In this document: positions 33,865 through 42,588 of the stretch, one piece after another
Position numbering within the stretch: position 1 is the first letter of the stretch
Layout: the number at the start of each line of letters is the position of its first letter
DNA from: JAWAFD01 sp964467175
Lineage (GTDB): Archaea; Micrarchaeota; Micrarchaeia; Anstonellales; J096
NCBI GenBank assembly: GCA_964467175.1
Contig: CAYXNY010000049.1
Coordinates: 1-54,749 of the forward strand
DNA length: 54,749 nucleotides
Reading direction: 5' to 3'
The notes under the pieces: generated by a model
Database searches by the model: none
The model's input: only the letters and a program-made list of their open reading frames with translations
What the model was told of the DNA's origin: nothing
Program-made: the position numbers and the translations under genes

Positions 33865-34008
33865 AAAAAACCGCCCTCGCAAAAAACAAAAAATAAAATA
33901 AATAAAAACAAAACTCGCTTCCCTCCGAACCGCAAAAGTTTTAGGCTACTCTCGAAGCGAATAATTTTTTGTTTTTTATTTAAGCGAATAGCGGTTCAAA
34001 ATGTTTTA

Positions 34009-34024
34009 AATTTGCAACACCCTA
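34009..34024 (-). repeat. Right terminal inverted repeat
   Basis: On the minus strand reads TAGGGTGTTGCAAATT; directly followed by the second copy of TCTGAAA. Confidence 0.6.
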
Positions 34025-34032
34025 TCTGAAAT

Positions 34033-34833
34033 TTAAACACCCGCCGCAACCCTGAGCATATCCCGAATACCGGGCGCAAGCCCGATTACGATAAGCACAG
34101 TGGCGATGAAATTTTTCTCGTTCTCTTCTTCATTTTTTATGAGATAGGCTGCGAGGAAGGCGATGAGCACTTTTATAACATAGAATGCAATGTAGCCGTG
34201 CGCATCCCCTATCATCGTGGGGAAAACGTGCTGTTCAAAGTAGGATTTTGAAACGTCTATGGCGTAAAAAGTTGCCGCGCCATCGAGAGCGTGCGAAAAA
34301 ACAATGAGCGAAAGCAGAGGCTCTTTGAGAAACCGCTGCGAGATGTAGAACGGAACTGCCGCGAGAACCAATATGAAAAAAATCGCGAAAAAATCGCTGA
34401 GCAATGGAAGGATGAGCGCAAGATGGAAAACTGCGAGCGAGAATGCAACCGGCATGGCTATCCTTCTTTTCGCGAAATGCTCTGCAAGGAAAAGAAAAAC
34501 TGCAAGAATGCCCGTGAATATGTATACGCCCGGCGAGATGTTGAAAAAATTGTACGCATAGAGGTCTTTTATTATCGGAATTTGCAGGGCACCGAAATCA
34601 ACAGCATCCGTGACTACCCTTTTCGCGGAGCCGAAGAGGACAAGGAAGAATATTGTTTTCATGAAATAGTCATCCGCGCGGATTTTCAGACGCTTGAAAA
34701 CAATGTAGATTACATAAACGGCAGCGATTGCTATAAGGGCGTAGGCGAGGGTGTTTACCAAGTTATAGCCTGTCTTGTCGGCCATTGGAGAGAGGAAGAA
34801 TTCATTCAGCGCATTCTCAAACGAAAAAAGCAT
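34033..34833 (-). CDS. DUF63 family membrane protein
   Basis: Archaeal DUF63 integral membrane protein, 266 residues with about seven helices. Family pattern: GYNLVNTLAYALI near 22-34, FGSAKRVVTDA, a SPGVYIFTGI segment, and FSHALDGAATFYAID with a conserved acidic residue in a helix. Function unknown in all relatives. The start ATG lies 23-25 bp from the TATA box shared with GGPP synthase, and the mini-element inserted just beyond its stop codon. Confidence 0.85.
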   Translation of the reverse strand: MLFSFENALNEFFLSPMADKTGYNLVNTLAYALIAIAAVYVIYIVFKRLKIRADDYFMKTIFFLVLFGSAKRVVTDAVDFGALQIPIIKDLYAYNFFNISPGVYIFTGILAVFLFLAEHFAKRRIAMPVAFSLAVFHLALILPLLSDFFAIFFILVLAAVPFYISQRFLKEPLLSLIVFSHALDGAATFYAIDVSKSYFEQHVFPTMIGDAHGYIAFYVIKVLIAFLAAYLIKNEEENEKNFIATVLIVIGLAPGIRDMLRVAAGV

Positions 34834-34852
34834 GATAGATTTTCAGCAAGGG

Positions 34853-34860
34853 TTTTAAAA
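34853..34860. promoter_or_regulatory. Shared TATA box between DUF63 and GGPP synthase
   Basis: Palindromic TTTTAAAA centred at 34856.5, 23.5 bp from the minus-strand ATG (34833) and 27.5 bp from the plus-strand ATG (34884). The start-to-start distance is 51 bp, as at 462/513 and 8198/8249. Confidence 0.55.
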
Positions 34861-34883
34861 ATATTGCAGGTTTTAAGTAAAGC

Positions 34884-35858
34884 ATGGAATTTGCCGAGGA
34901 ATTCTCAAAGGAGATAGATGACACAGAGAAGGAGATAAAAAAAATAATGCCTCACAGGCCGGCTGAAGTTTATGGGATGCTGGAAGAGTTCATATCGCGG
35001 GGAGGAAAAAGGGTAAGGCCGATTCTTACTTTGGTTTTTACAAAGGCGTATGGAGGAAGCTATAAGGAAGCGCTCAGGCCTGCAGCCCTGATGGAGATAT
35101 TCCACAACTTCACCCTCGTACATGACGATATAGAAGACGATTCGCCACTAAGGAGGGGGAAGCCGACGCTCCATAGAATGCATGGTGTTGCGATAGCGCT
35201 TAATTCCGGCGATGCTCTCTACACCGCTGTTTGGAATGAAATTTTGAAACTTAAGAATGAGGAAGTAAAGGCGGTGCTTGGGGATGCATTCAGAAGAGTA
35301 GTGGAGGGCCAGGGAAAAGAGCTCTACTGGGAAAGGCATAAGATTTTTGATGTAGGCGAAAAAGAATACATGGAAATGGTTGGTGGAAAGACCGGTGCAC
35401 TCATAGGTGCGGCATGCGAAATTGGCGCAATAATAGCAAAAAAAAGGAAGAAGGAGAGGGAAGCAACAAGGTTTTTTGGAGAGAACATAGGCATTGCATT
35501 TCAGATTCAAGACGATGTACTAAACCTGATCGGAGAGGTAGGGCAGTATAAAAAGAAAATTGGGGACGATATAACCGAAGGAAAGAGAACCCTCATGGTG
35601 ATAAAAGCGCTGGAGAGAGCAGAACCCGGGGATAAGAGGAGGCTTGTGGAAATTCTTTCTTCACACACCGAAGATGAAATAGAAATAAGCGAAGCGATAA
35701 GGATAATAAAAAAGTATGGGGGGATAGAGTACGCAAGGAAAAGGGCGGAGGAGCTTGTGAGAAAAGGAATTTCAAAAATAGATGGTGTTTTGCCTGAAAA
35801 TAGGGAAAAAGGCAGAATACTTGAGATAGCGAAGTATTTCACGACTAGAAAAGGATAG
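34884..35858 (+). CDS. idsA: Geranylgeranyl diphosphate synthase-type prenyltransferase
   Basis: Chain-elongating polyprenyl synthetase supplying C15/C20 precursors for archaeal ether lipids. It is 324 residues. First Asp-rich motif DDIED (81-85) in FTLVHDDIEDDSPLRRGKPT; second motif QIQDDVLN near 210, followed by GDDITEGKRTLMVIKA. A Phe five residues before the first motif is a mark of archaeal GGPP synthases (as in Sulfolobus), so C20 is the likely product. Leaderless from the shared TATA box. Confidence 0.95.
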   Translation: MEFAEEFSKEIDDTEKEIKKIMPHRPAEVYGMLEEFISRGGKRVRPILTLVFTKAYGGSYKEALRPAALMEIFHNFTLVHDDIEDDSPLRRGKPTLHRMHGVAIALNSGDALYTAVWNEILKLKNEEVKAVLGDAFRRVVEGQGKELYWERHKIFDVGEKEYMEMVGGKTGALIGAACEIGAIIAKKRKKEREATRFFGENIGIAFQIQDDVLNLIGEVGQYKKKIGDDITEGKRTLMVIKALERAEPGDKRRLVEILSSHTEDEIEISEAIRIIKKYGGIEYARKRAEELVRKGISKIDGVLPENREKGRILEIAKYFTTRKG

Positions 35859-35912
35859 CAGAAAGACGATAAAAACAGCAACCTTAATAAAGGTTTATGA
35901 ATATATTTCAGC

Positions 35913-37988
35913 ATGAAAAAATTCACAGCAGTATTATTTTTTACTATGCTGATGGTTCAAAATATAGCGATAAACCTCCAGGATTATCTTTATCCAAACG
36001 AAAATGTAAATGATGTGAGATATGAGGCATTTTCGATAAGCGGAGTAAAGTATGAGATTGTCTTCATAAAAAACAAGGAAACTTTTCTTCTTAAGGAAGG
36101 AAGCATAGTGAACAACAGCCAGGAAATAGAAACAGCGCTTAAAGAGTACTACATTTCAAAGTACTATCTTACCCCTTCCCAAATAGGCAACCTTACTGCA
36201 TATTTTGTTGAGCTAAATGAAAGCAGGAACAACGGAGAAGGGAGGTTCCAAAGAGTAGGTGAAGAGCAGACATGCCGGGACAGGATTGGAGAAAAACTTC
36301 CAAAACCACCAGCAAACTACAAGGAAATGTACGGGGACGAGTACATGTACTGGGCAACGCTCATGTGCTCGCTATGGGGCCATGAGATAAACTGCAACGA
36401 CCCGGATATGCTCTATGGTTTGATAAAGGAATTTTGGAGCGCAACAAGAGCAGTGGACGAAAGGATGAACGGCACATTTAACTATCTTAATGAGCTTTCT
36501 CCGGATAATGTTTACGAAGGCCTTTTGTACATGAGCTCCAGCATGCCTATAATAGAAGAAAATTATGCGATAATGAAAAACAGCGAGCTTAGGTTTCCGC
36601 TTGGAGGGGTTTCGGAGTGCAAAAAGTGCTTTGGGATATGCCCGCCGATAGTATACAATGAAACAGCTATCGCTGAGATAAAGCTTTTGCTGCCGCAGCT
36701 TATCGCGCAAACAAAGCCACTAGGGACTTACACCGATATAACAACTTCTATTGCGAGCAGCACCCAACAAAGGATCAACTACAAGACGAATCAAGACCTT
36801 ACAGAATACTATCTCAATATCCTCAATCCGATAAACGCATCGGCAGAAGATATAATCAGCAGGTCAGAAGAATCGCTGAGTTTTGTGATGAACACCACTT
36901 TTGCGAGCAAGGTTGATGCAACAAAAGCGCTCAAGAGCGAGATAGAGAACGATATAGCGGTGAAGAAGTTTGACGGGATGGACGAAAAAATAGACCGGTT
37001 TATTGAACTGCTCAAGGAGGCAAACGAAACGATAGAGCCGAATAAAAAATGGTACTATGACGCCGAGCGGGAGAAGGACAGGGCAACCGGAATGATATTT
37101 TTGCTCGAAACAAAAGACCTCAGCACGGAAGAGGTGGCACAGCTCTCGCAGTATAAGGTTGAGAAAAACGGGCTTGATGGAGGTTTTGTGAAAGGGCTTA
37201 GCCCTGACATCTATGCTGAATACGCAGCAAGGTACATAGCTCTTCAGGAAAAGCTTCAGCCATTGATGGAGGCAAAGAAGGAATTTGCGGTTGTGAGTAG
37301 CGCGAAGGCGTTTGCAAAAAATGCAGGAGAAACAACATCCAACCTCATACTCGCAGTGAAGGATATGCCGACAAGCGAGAGGGCGGATGTTCTTGAAATC
37401 CTGCCTTTGTCGCTTTCTCTTTTTTCCTACCTTTCGTTAACCTCGCTTCTTGTTCTGGCATCTTCCATACTGTACCTGAGAATTAGGGGAAGGTTCACAA
37501 GCGCGAATCAAAAAACTTACTACTGGATAGGGGCGGGGGCGGTTGCGATAATTCTTCTTCTGCTGAATGTCGCATTTTATGTTCTCCTGGACAGGTCCCT
37601 GCTCCATGCAAGCTTTGAGGATTTCTCGGGCGTCATCGCGGAAAACGACCATGTCGCGGTGGTTGTTGATTATGCGGGCGCTCCGGAAACAGCCGCAGAG
37701 CCCATGAGCACATGCGCGGAGAAAATAATAAACAATCTTGCGGCGCAGAACAAAACAGTTGCGTTCTATGTATACACCGACAGATGCATAATAAACGGCG
37801 TTGAAACGAATAAAAACAAGAAACAGTGCGAGGACGAAATCTCAATGCCTAGAATAGTGTTGAAATATTCAAATGTTGCGCAGAACCCAAGCTTTTCTAC
37901 AACGATGGATATAAAAGGGAAAATTTCGGGTGATGAGGCATACTTCAACCTCTGCCCGATCTCGGCGGTTATGGGGGAGGTGCAGTGA
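35913..37988 (+). CDS. Large membrane-anchored extracytoplasmic protein, unknown
   Basis: 691 residues. A signal segment (1-20) is followed by a long, mostly helical exported region (about 21-495) with a CKKC...C cluster near 235-242. Two membrane helices follow (about 498-525 and 535-560). A C-terminal domain (565-691) contains four cysteines. That C-terminal domain shows the same C-x(n)-C, strand, xxGDxYFxxC arrangement as the next gene, so the two look like paralogues. TATA-like TTAATAAA at 35884 supports ATG 35913. No known family recognised. Confidence 0.75.
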   Translation: MKKFTAVLFFTMLMVQNIAINLQDYLYPNENVNDVRYEAFSISGVKYEIVFIKNKETFLLKEGSIVNNSQEIETALKEYYISKYYLTPSQIGNLTAYFVELNESRNNGEGRFQRVGEEQTCRDRIGEKLPKPPANYKEMYGDEYMYWATLMCSLWGHEINCNDPDMLYGLIKEFWSATRAVDERMNGTFNYLNELSPDNVYEGLLYMSSSMPIIEENYAIMKNSELRFPLGGVSECKKCFGICPPIVYNETAIAEIKLLLPQLIAQTKPLGTYTDITTSIASSTQQRINYKTNQDLTEYYLNILNPINASAEDIISRSEESLSFVMNTTFASKVDATKALKSEIENDIAVKKFDGMDEKIDRFIELLKEANETIEPNKKWYYDAEREKDRATGMIFLLETKDLSTEEVAQLSQYKVEKNGLDGGFVKGLSPDIYAEYAARYIALQEKLQPLMEAKKEFAVVSSAKAFAKNAGETTSNLILAVKDMPTSERADVLEILPLSLSLFSYLSLTSLLVLASSILYLRIRGRFTSANQKTYYWIGAGAVAIILLLLNVAFYVLLDRSLLHASFEDFSGVIAENDHVAVVVDYAGAPETAAEPMSTCAEKIINNLAAQNKTVAFYVYTDRCIINGVETNKNKKQCEDEISMPRIVLKYSNVAQNPSFSTTMDIKGKISGDEAYFNLCPISAVMGEVQ

Positions 37989-37990
37989 AT

Positions 37991-38473
37991 ATGGATAAAA
38001 AAACGGTTATTGTGGTCATTCTTGGAATTGCTGCTGTTGCACTTTCTTATTATGTTTATATGAACTCAGATGTAAGGTATATTCTCGTTGATGGAAGGCA
38101 GGAGCTAAACTCTTCAAAATTTGCTGATGATTTTTTGCAGTATAACTGCACATACATAATAATGGATATAAGAGGAATTGAAGACCCATTCAGAAGGAAT
38201 ATACTGCAATGCGGAGTGGACCTTGCCGGCAGCCAGGGCCTTGTGGGGATGGACATGCGTATAATGGGTTTTGATGAAAATGGATGCGTCGATGAAAGTG
38301 GAAACAAAACAATGAGAGAATGCCTGGAAGCAGTAAGCGATGAATGCTATATTTTTTACATAACGAAAGGCCAGAATAAAAGCACTGTTTACGCGGGGCT
38401 GCTTGTGATAGAAGAAGGGGATGTGTATTTTCCTTGCATGATTTCATACTCTGTATCTCAGAAAAGCACCTAA
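37991..38473 (+). CDS. Membrane-anchored Cys-containing protein, paralogue of upstream C-terminal domain
   Basis: 160 residues from ATG 37991: one membrane helix (about 4-22) then an exported domain with six cysteines. The last 60 residues (GCVDESGNKTMREC... to DVYFPC) line up with the end of the 691-residue upstream product. GGAGGTG lies 8 nt before the ATG; a GTG at 37985 would overlap the upstream stop. The 3' end overlaps aRF1 by 30 bp, tail to tail. Function unknown; the pair probably works outside the membrane. Confidence 0.75.
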   Translation: MDKKTVIVVILGIAAVALSYYVYMNSDVRYILVDGRQELNSSKFADDFLQYNCTYIIMDIRGIEDPFRRNILQCGVDLAGSQGLVGMDMRIMGFDENGCVDESGNKTMRECLEAVSDECYIFYITKGQNKSTVYAGLLVIEEGDVYFPCMISYSVSQKST

Positions 38474-39649
38474 ACCAGCAAAACCCTGAAGGAACTGCAT
38501 TCCTTCAGAAGTGTTTGTTGAGATAACCTCGACCTTTACCTGGTTCTCATTTGCTAGGTCTATTATATATTCGACCAGCGGCTCTGTTTCCTCCTCAAAC
38601 ATGCTTGCTCCGCATTTTTGGCATTTGAAGGGTTCTTTTGGTTTTTCTCTCAGCACCTTTGCTTCCTCGGTTCCGCATGAGCCGCATTTTAGTTTTATAT
38701 GAGAGTATTCCAAGCCTTCCGAAACGAGCACGAGTTCCGCCTGCCTTGTTACTATCGCCTCTTCAACCTGCTTCAAGCCGTATGTCGCAAGCCCTCCCTT
38801 TACAACCTCTTTTATGAACCTTTCAACAAGAGCCTTTTCCTTTATCGCTTCCTGCTCAGCCAAAATCTCTCCGGATTTTGAAACGACATCGTTCACCCCG
38901 TGTTCATCGGCGTAGCCGGTGTCAACGACACCAAGAATTTTATGCTGATAGTTGAAGGGCTTTTCTTTCAGGAAATTTTCTTTCGCAGGCCCAGGTCCGC
39001 CAACAATTATTCCTTTCACCTTTCCCAAAAAAACCTCATCCATCGCTTCTCCTATTCTTCCGTAATAATGCTGGGTTCCTTCTTCTACAATGCGCTGGTA
39101 TCTTCTTGCGCTCTGCCCGCCGACTTTTACCTTTGAGGGGGTTGGGTTGTGCAGCTTTCGCATGATGATCGTTTCTGTTCCCTTCAGGAGCGCAAGGGTT
39201 GCATCCCTTCCGTCCATGACAACTATTCCGTAGACATCCGTGGCTTCAAGCATTCTTTCCAAAGGTTCGAGGAAGAAAGAGGAATCGCATCTGTATATGC
39301 TCACGTTCAGCTTGTACGGTGGCTCGATGGCGAATGTTTTTATATCTGTTTTAGACGGGTCTTCGCTTATGTTTCCGGAGAATATCGCAAGGCCATTGTC
39401 CGGAGTTTTTTTGTATCCCTTCAAAGTTGTTATTATTCTTTCAAGAGCGCCTATAACGTTGTTTCTCGTCTGCTTGCTCTTTATGTTTTCCGCCTGGCTC
39501 ATCTCGCCTCTGAGCTTTGCTGAAACCTCGTTTATGGGATAGCCGACTGGGATATAAACTGAAACGAGCTGGGTTCCGCTCCCTCTGAACTCTTTAAGCA
39601 TGCGGATCTGTTTTTTGAACTCATAAAGTTTTTCGCTTTCTATTTGCAT
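38444..39649 (-). CDS. prf1: Peptide chain release factor aRF1
   Basis: Single archaeal class I release factor, recognising all three stop codons. It is 401 residues. The stop-decoding NIKS motif is at 55-58 and the catalytic GGQ at 177-179. The C-terminal domain keeps a zinc-ribbon mini-domain (CGSCG...CQKCG). The ATG lies within the end of the endonuclease III-like gene (29-bp overlap), and its tail overlaps the converging membrane protein gene by 30 bp. Confidence 0.97.
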   Translation of the reverse strand: MQIESEKLYEFKKQIRMLKEFRGSGTQLVSVYIPVGYPINEVSAKLRGEMSQAENIKSKQTRNNVIGALERIITTLKGYKKTPDNGLAIFSGNISEDPSKTDIKTFAIEPPYKLNVSIYRCDSSFFLEPLERMLEATDVYGIVVMDGRDATLALLKGTETIIMRKLHNPTPSKVKVGGQSARRYQRIVEEGTQHYYGRIGEAMDEVFLGKVKGIIVGGPGPAKENFLKEKPFNYQHKILGVVDTGYADEHGVNDVVSKSGEILAEQEAIKEKALVERFIKEVVKGGLATYGLKQVEEAIVTRQAELVLVSEGLEYSHIKLKCGSCGTEEAKVLREKPKEPFKCQKCGASMFEEETEPLVEYIIDLANENQVKVEVISTNTSEGMQFLQGFAGLGAFLRYRV

Positions 39650-40223
39650 GTTCCTTCGCCCACCTTACTATAAGAGCATGGTATTCGTTAAAAATGTATT
39701 GGTCGCGTGGGAGGTTTTTTTCAAAGAACCGCTGGTAATCCTGGTAGGTTTTTCCAGTGAAAAGCTTGAAATGCTCGCAGAACCTTTTCGTGTACGCATC
39801 CACAACGAATACAGGCCGGTTGAACGCATACAGCAGAATGCTGTCTGCGGTCTCGTTTCCAACACCTTTTACTGAGAGAAGCTCTTTTCTTAACTCTTCC
39901 ACTGAGAGGAAGCGGAGTTTGGGTTTAAGTTCAAGATATTTTTTTGTAATTAATTTTAGGCGCTTTGCCTTCTGATTGTAGAAGCCTGCGGGCTTTAAGA
40001 GTTGTTTTAGTTTTTTCATCGGAAGCGAAAGAATTTTTTCAGGAGAGAGAACGCGCGCATGTTTCAAATTTTTTATTGCTTTCTCAACATTCTTCCACGC
40101 GCAGTTCTGCGTTAGTATTGCGCCGACAATTACCTCATACTGCGTTTCTGCGGGCCACCATTTCTGCGGGCCGTATTTTTTGAGGAGTTTTTTGAAAAGC
40201 GAATGGGGTTTTGTTTTCTTAAT
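39621..40223 (-). CDS. Endonuclease III-like HhH-GPD glycosylase, probable AUU start
   Basis: Base-excision repair protein of the HhH-GPD superfamily, 200 residues. In frame from 40223 it reads LLKKYGPQKWWPAETQYEVIVGAILTQNCAWKNVEKAI, then the helix-hairpin-helix VKGVGNETADSILLYAF with the catalytic Asp in FVVDAYTKRF. The Lys of classical Nth is Glu, as in a known glycosylase-only branch. No ATG/GTG/TTG precedes the conserved N-terminus; ATT at 40223 lies 6 nt after GAGAGGTGG, overlapping the carbonic anhydrase stop. The C-terminus stops before the usual four-cysteine FeS loop. A TTG at 40067 would remove conserved sequence. Confidence 0.75.
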   Translation of the reverse strand: MKKTKPHSLFKKLLKKYGPQKWWPAETQYEVIVGAILTQNCAWKNVEKAIKNLKHARVLSPEKILSLPMKKLKQLLKPAGFYNQKAKRLKLITKKYLELKPKLRFLSVEELRKELLSVKGVGNETADSILLYAFNRPVFVVDAYTKRFCEHFKLFTGKTYQDYQRFFEKNLPRDQYIFNEYHALIVRWAKEHANRKRKTL

Positions 40224-40776
40224 AAAAAACCACCTCTCCCGTCGAGAGCATGTACTTTGCCTTTTTTATTTTCAACTCGCCTTTTTCCACAAGCCCTTTA
40301 ACTATCTCGCTTTTTTTCAGGATGTTTTTTTCTACTAGGTCCAGATTGAGCTCGATTGCCTTCTCCACCTCTCCCCCGGCCTTTTTGCACGCCGGCTTTA
40401 TTTTCTTCACTATGTTTTTTATTTTCCCGTGCGCCTCACCGCCTGAGCAGGTTGCTGTAACAGCGCCACATTTCTCGTGCCCAAGAATGAGAAGGAGAGG
40501 TGTTTTGAGATGCTCAACGCCGTATTCTATGCTTCCGAGCGAAACATCATCAACGATGTTGCCGGCAGTCCTTATAACAAAAAGCTCGCCTATGTTTGAA
40601 TCAAATATAAATTCAGGGACGACGCGGCTGTCGCTGCATGTAACTATGGTTACAAACGGCTTCTGACCTGCCAAAACCTCTTTTCTTCGCTCGACAAAAT
40701 TGTACGCCCTCCTTTCTCCTTTAACAAATTTTGCATTTCCTTCCCTTAATTTTGCTACTGCCTCTTCTGCATTCAT
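40219..40776 (-). CDS. Beta-class carbonic anhydrase
   Basis: Zinc enzyme interconverting CO2 and bicarbonate. It is 185 residues. Ligands are visible: Cys47, Asp49 and Arg51 in TCSDSRV, then His100 and Cys103 in LGHEKCGAV. GSIEYGVEHL lies before the second pair. Shine-Dalgarno GGGTGG precedes ATG 40776. It appears to lead the operon carbonic anhydrase, endonuclease III-like, aRF1. It may supply bicarbonate for purine or other carboxylations. Confidence 0.95.
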   Translation of the reverse strand: MNAEEAVAKLREGNAKFVKGERRAYNFVERRKEVLAGQKPFVTIVTCSDSRVVPEFIFDSNIGELFVIRTAGNIVDDVSLGSIEYGVEHLKTPLLLILGHEKCGAVTATCSGGEAHGKIKNIVKKIKPACKKAGGEVEKAIELNLDLVEKNILKKSEIVKGLVEKGELKIKKAKYMLSTGEVVFY

Positions 40777-40812
40777 AGAACCACCCGAAGAAATTCCATT
40801 TGTGGTGTTGTG

Positions 40813-40820
40813 CTTAAAAA
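40813..40820. promoter_or_regulatory. TATA element between carbonic anhydrase and GlmS
   Basis: CTTAAAAA, centred 28 bp before the GlmS ATG (40845) and about 40 bp from the carbonic anhydrase ATG (40776). It would make GlmS leaderless and give carbonic anhydrase a leader of about 14 nt carrying its Shine-Dalgarno. Confidence 0.45.
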
Positions 40821-40844
40821 TCTTTATCCTGCAAAAAAATAACG

Positions 40845-42587
40845 ATGTGCGGCATTATTGGATATATCGGGGACAAAAAAGCATCAGAGGTCATACTGGA
40901 AGGGATAAAAGCGCTGGAATACAGAGGGTATGATTCTGTGGGAATAGCCGTAATAGGCGAGGATGGAAAAATAATAATAAAAAAAGATAGAGGAATGCTT
41001 GACGAGGTCTCAAAAAAGGTTGATTTTCTAGAGATGGATGGAACTTTAGGAATAGGCCATACAAGATGGGCGACGCACGGCCCTCCGAGCTTCGAAAACG
41101 CGCACCCGCATACAGATTGCGAAGGCAAGGTTGTGCTGGTGCATAATGGGGTGATTGAAAACTATCTGGAATTGCGTGAGGAATTGATGGCAAAGGGGCA
41201 TAAATTTTCTTCCGAAACGGACAGCGAAATAGTCGCACATTTTATAGAGGAGTATAGAAAAAATAGCGAAAATTTTGAAGCGTTTAGGAAGGCGATAAAC
41301 CGGCTGAAGGGTTCATATGCCATAGTATGCATAATCGAAGGAGAAAAAAAGCTGTTTTTGGCGAGAAGGAACAGTCCGCTTATAGTCGGGTTCGGAAAGG
41401 GAGAAATGTTCTGTGCATCAGATTTTACTCCTATGCTGAAGTATACAAAAAAATTTGTTCCGATGGACGAGGAGGAAATCGCTGTTGTTGAGAAGGATGG
41501 GGCAAGGTTTTTTAATCTGCGGGGGAACGAGAGAAAGAAAAAAACAATAGAAATAAAATGGAGCGCTGAGGAAGCAGAAAGGGGAGGGTACCCTCATTAT
41601 ATGGCGAAGGAGATCGAAGAGCAGAAGTACTCTATAAAAGAAAGTTTTATGGTTGACGTAAGAAAAGCAGGCGAGCTTGTCAAAAAATATGAAAAAATAG
41701 ATGTTATTGCGGCTGGAACAAGCCACCATGCAGGCCTTATGCTCAAGTACCTATTTCAGAAAGAGCTCAAGAAAAAGGTTGATGTTGTAATTGCGTCGGA
41801 ATACAGATATGTCGCTTTGCCAGACAAGGAAACTCTTGTGATTGCGATAAGCCAGAGCGGAGAAACCGCAGATACTCTGCAGGCGATAAAATTCGCAAAA
41901 AAACATGGTGCAAAAATATTGGCTATAACAAATGTTGTTGGGTCCAGCATCACAAGGATTGCTGATGAAACCCTGTACATGAACGCTGGACCTGAGATAG
42001 GTGTTGCGGCGACAAAAACATTCACATCCCAATTAGCGGTTGTTTACAAACTAGCTTTTCCAGAGAGAGATTTTTCTTATGTTGCGGATGATGTTGCGGG
42101 ATTGATTGAAAAAATAAGAGAAAAAGCAGAGGAAATCTCCAGAAAGCTAAAGTTTGCAAAGAGCGTTTTCTTCATTGGGAGAGGGATATGCATGCCTATT
42201 GCCTATGAAGGTGCCCTTAAATTCAAGGAAATATCTTACATACACGGCGAGGCCTATGCGGGCGGGGAGCTGAAGCACGGGCCCTTGAGCTTGATAGAAA
42301 AGGGTGTTCCGGTGATTGCTCTTGTGCAGAAAGATGAGACATACGAAAAAATGATAGGAAGCATAAAAGAAGTAAAAGCAAGGGGAGCTTATGTTGTCGC
42401 GATTACGGATAGCGAAGAAATAGGAAATATTGTTGATGATGCAATAGTTGTTGAGTGCAAAGAAAAACTTCTATATCCATTTTATTTTATAATCCCGCTT
42501 CAGCTGATCGCGTACTACACAAGCGTGGAGAGGGGAATAAACCCGGACAAGCCAAGGAATTTGGCAAAATCCGTGACTGTGGAGTAG
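40845..42587 (+). CDS. glmS: Glucosamine-fructose-6-phosphate aminotransferase
   Basis: Makes glucosamine-6-phosphate from fructose-6-phosphate and glutamine, the entry to UDP-GlcNAc for glycans. It is 580 residues. The N-terminal glutaminase begins MCGIIGYIG, with Cys2 as nucleophile once Met is removed, and has TRWATHGPPS. Two SIS sugar-isomerase domains follow (about 265-400 and 430-570), with SQSGETADTL, and the C-terminus ends PRNLAKSVTVE as expected. Leaderless. Confidence 0.97.
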   Translation: MCGIIGYIGDKKASEVILEGIKALEYRGYDSVGIAVIGEDGKIIIKKDRGMLDEVSKKVDFLEMDGTLGIGHTRWATHGPPSFENAHPHTDCEGKVVLVHNGVIENYLELREELMAKGHKFSSETDSEIVAHFIEEYRKNSENFEAFRKAINRLKGSYAIVCIIEGEKKLFLARRNSPLIVGFGKGEMFCASDFTPMLKYTKKFVPMDEEEIAVVEKDGARFFNLRGNERKKKTIEIKWSAEEAERGGYPHYMAKEIEEQKYSIKESFMVDVRKAGELVKKYEKIDVIAAGTSHHAGLMLKYLFQKELKKKVDVVIASEYRYVALPDKETLVIAISQSGETADTLQAIKFAKKHGAKILAITNVVGSSITRIADETLYMNAGPEIGVAATKTFTSQLAVVYKLAFPERDFSYVADDVAGLIEKIREKAEEISRKLKFAKSVFFIGRGICMPIAYEGALKFKEISYIHGEAYAGGELKHGPLSLIEKGVPVIALVQKDETYEKMIGSIKEVKARGAYVVAITDSEEIGNIVDDAIVVECKEKLLYPFYFIIPLQLIAYYTSVERGINPDKPRNLAKSVTVE

Positions 42588-42588
42588 G

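Larger units (their letters stand above)
33849..34024. mobile_element. 176-bp miniature element with IS6-like inverted ends
   Basis: This element fills most of the 237-bp gap 33796-34032, which holds no gene. The ends are imperfect inverted repeats: 33849-33864 and 34009-34024 share 13 of 16 bases, with an 11-bp perfect core TGTTGCAAATT. That core matches the TGTTGCAAA terminus of IS6/IS26-family elements. The interior is itself a long imperfect palindrome (AACCGC, TCGC, A-tract and TCGCTTC blocks in mirrored order). TCTGAAA flanks it on both sides (33842-33848 and 34025-34031), as expected for a target duplication. No transposase: a MITE or remnant. Confidence 0.6.

Noticed and set aside
34291..34917. 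208-codon plus-strand frame opposite DUF63
   Set aside because: Low-complexity charged translation, antisense to a gene with clear family pattern, and it would bury the shared promoter.
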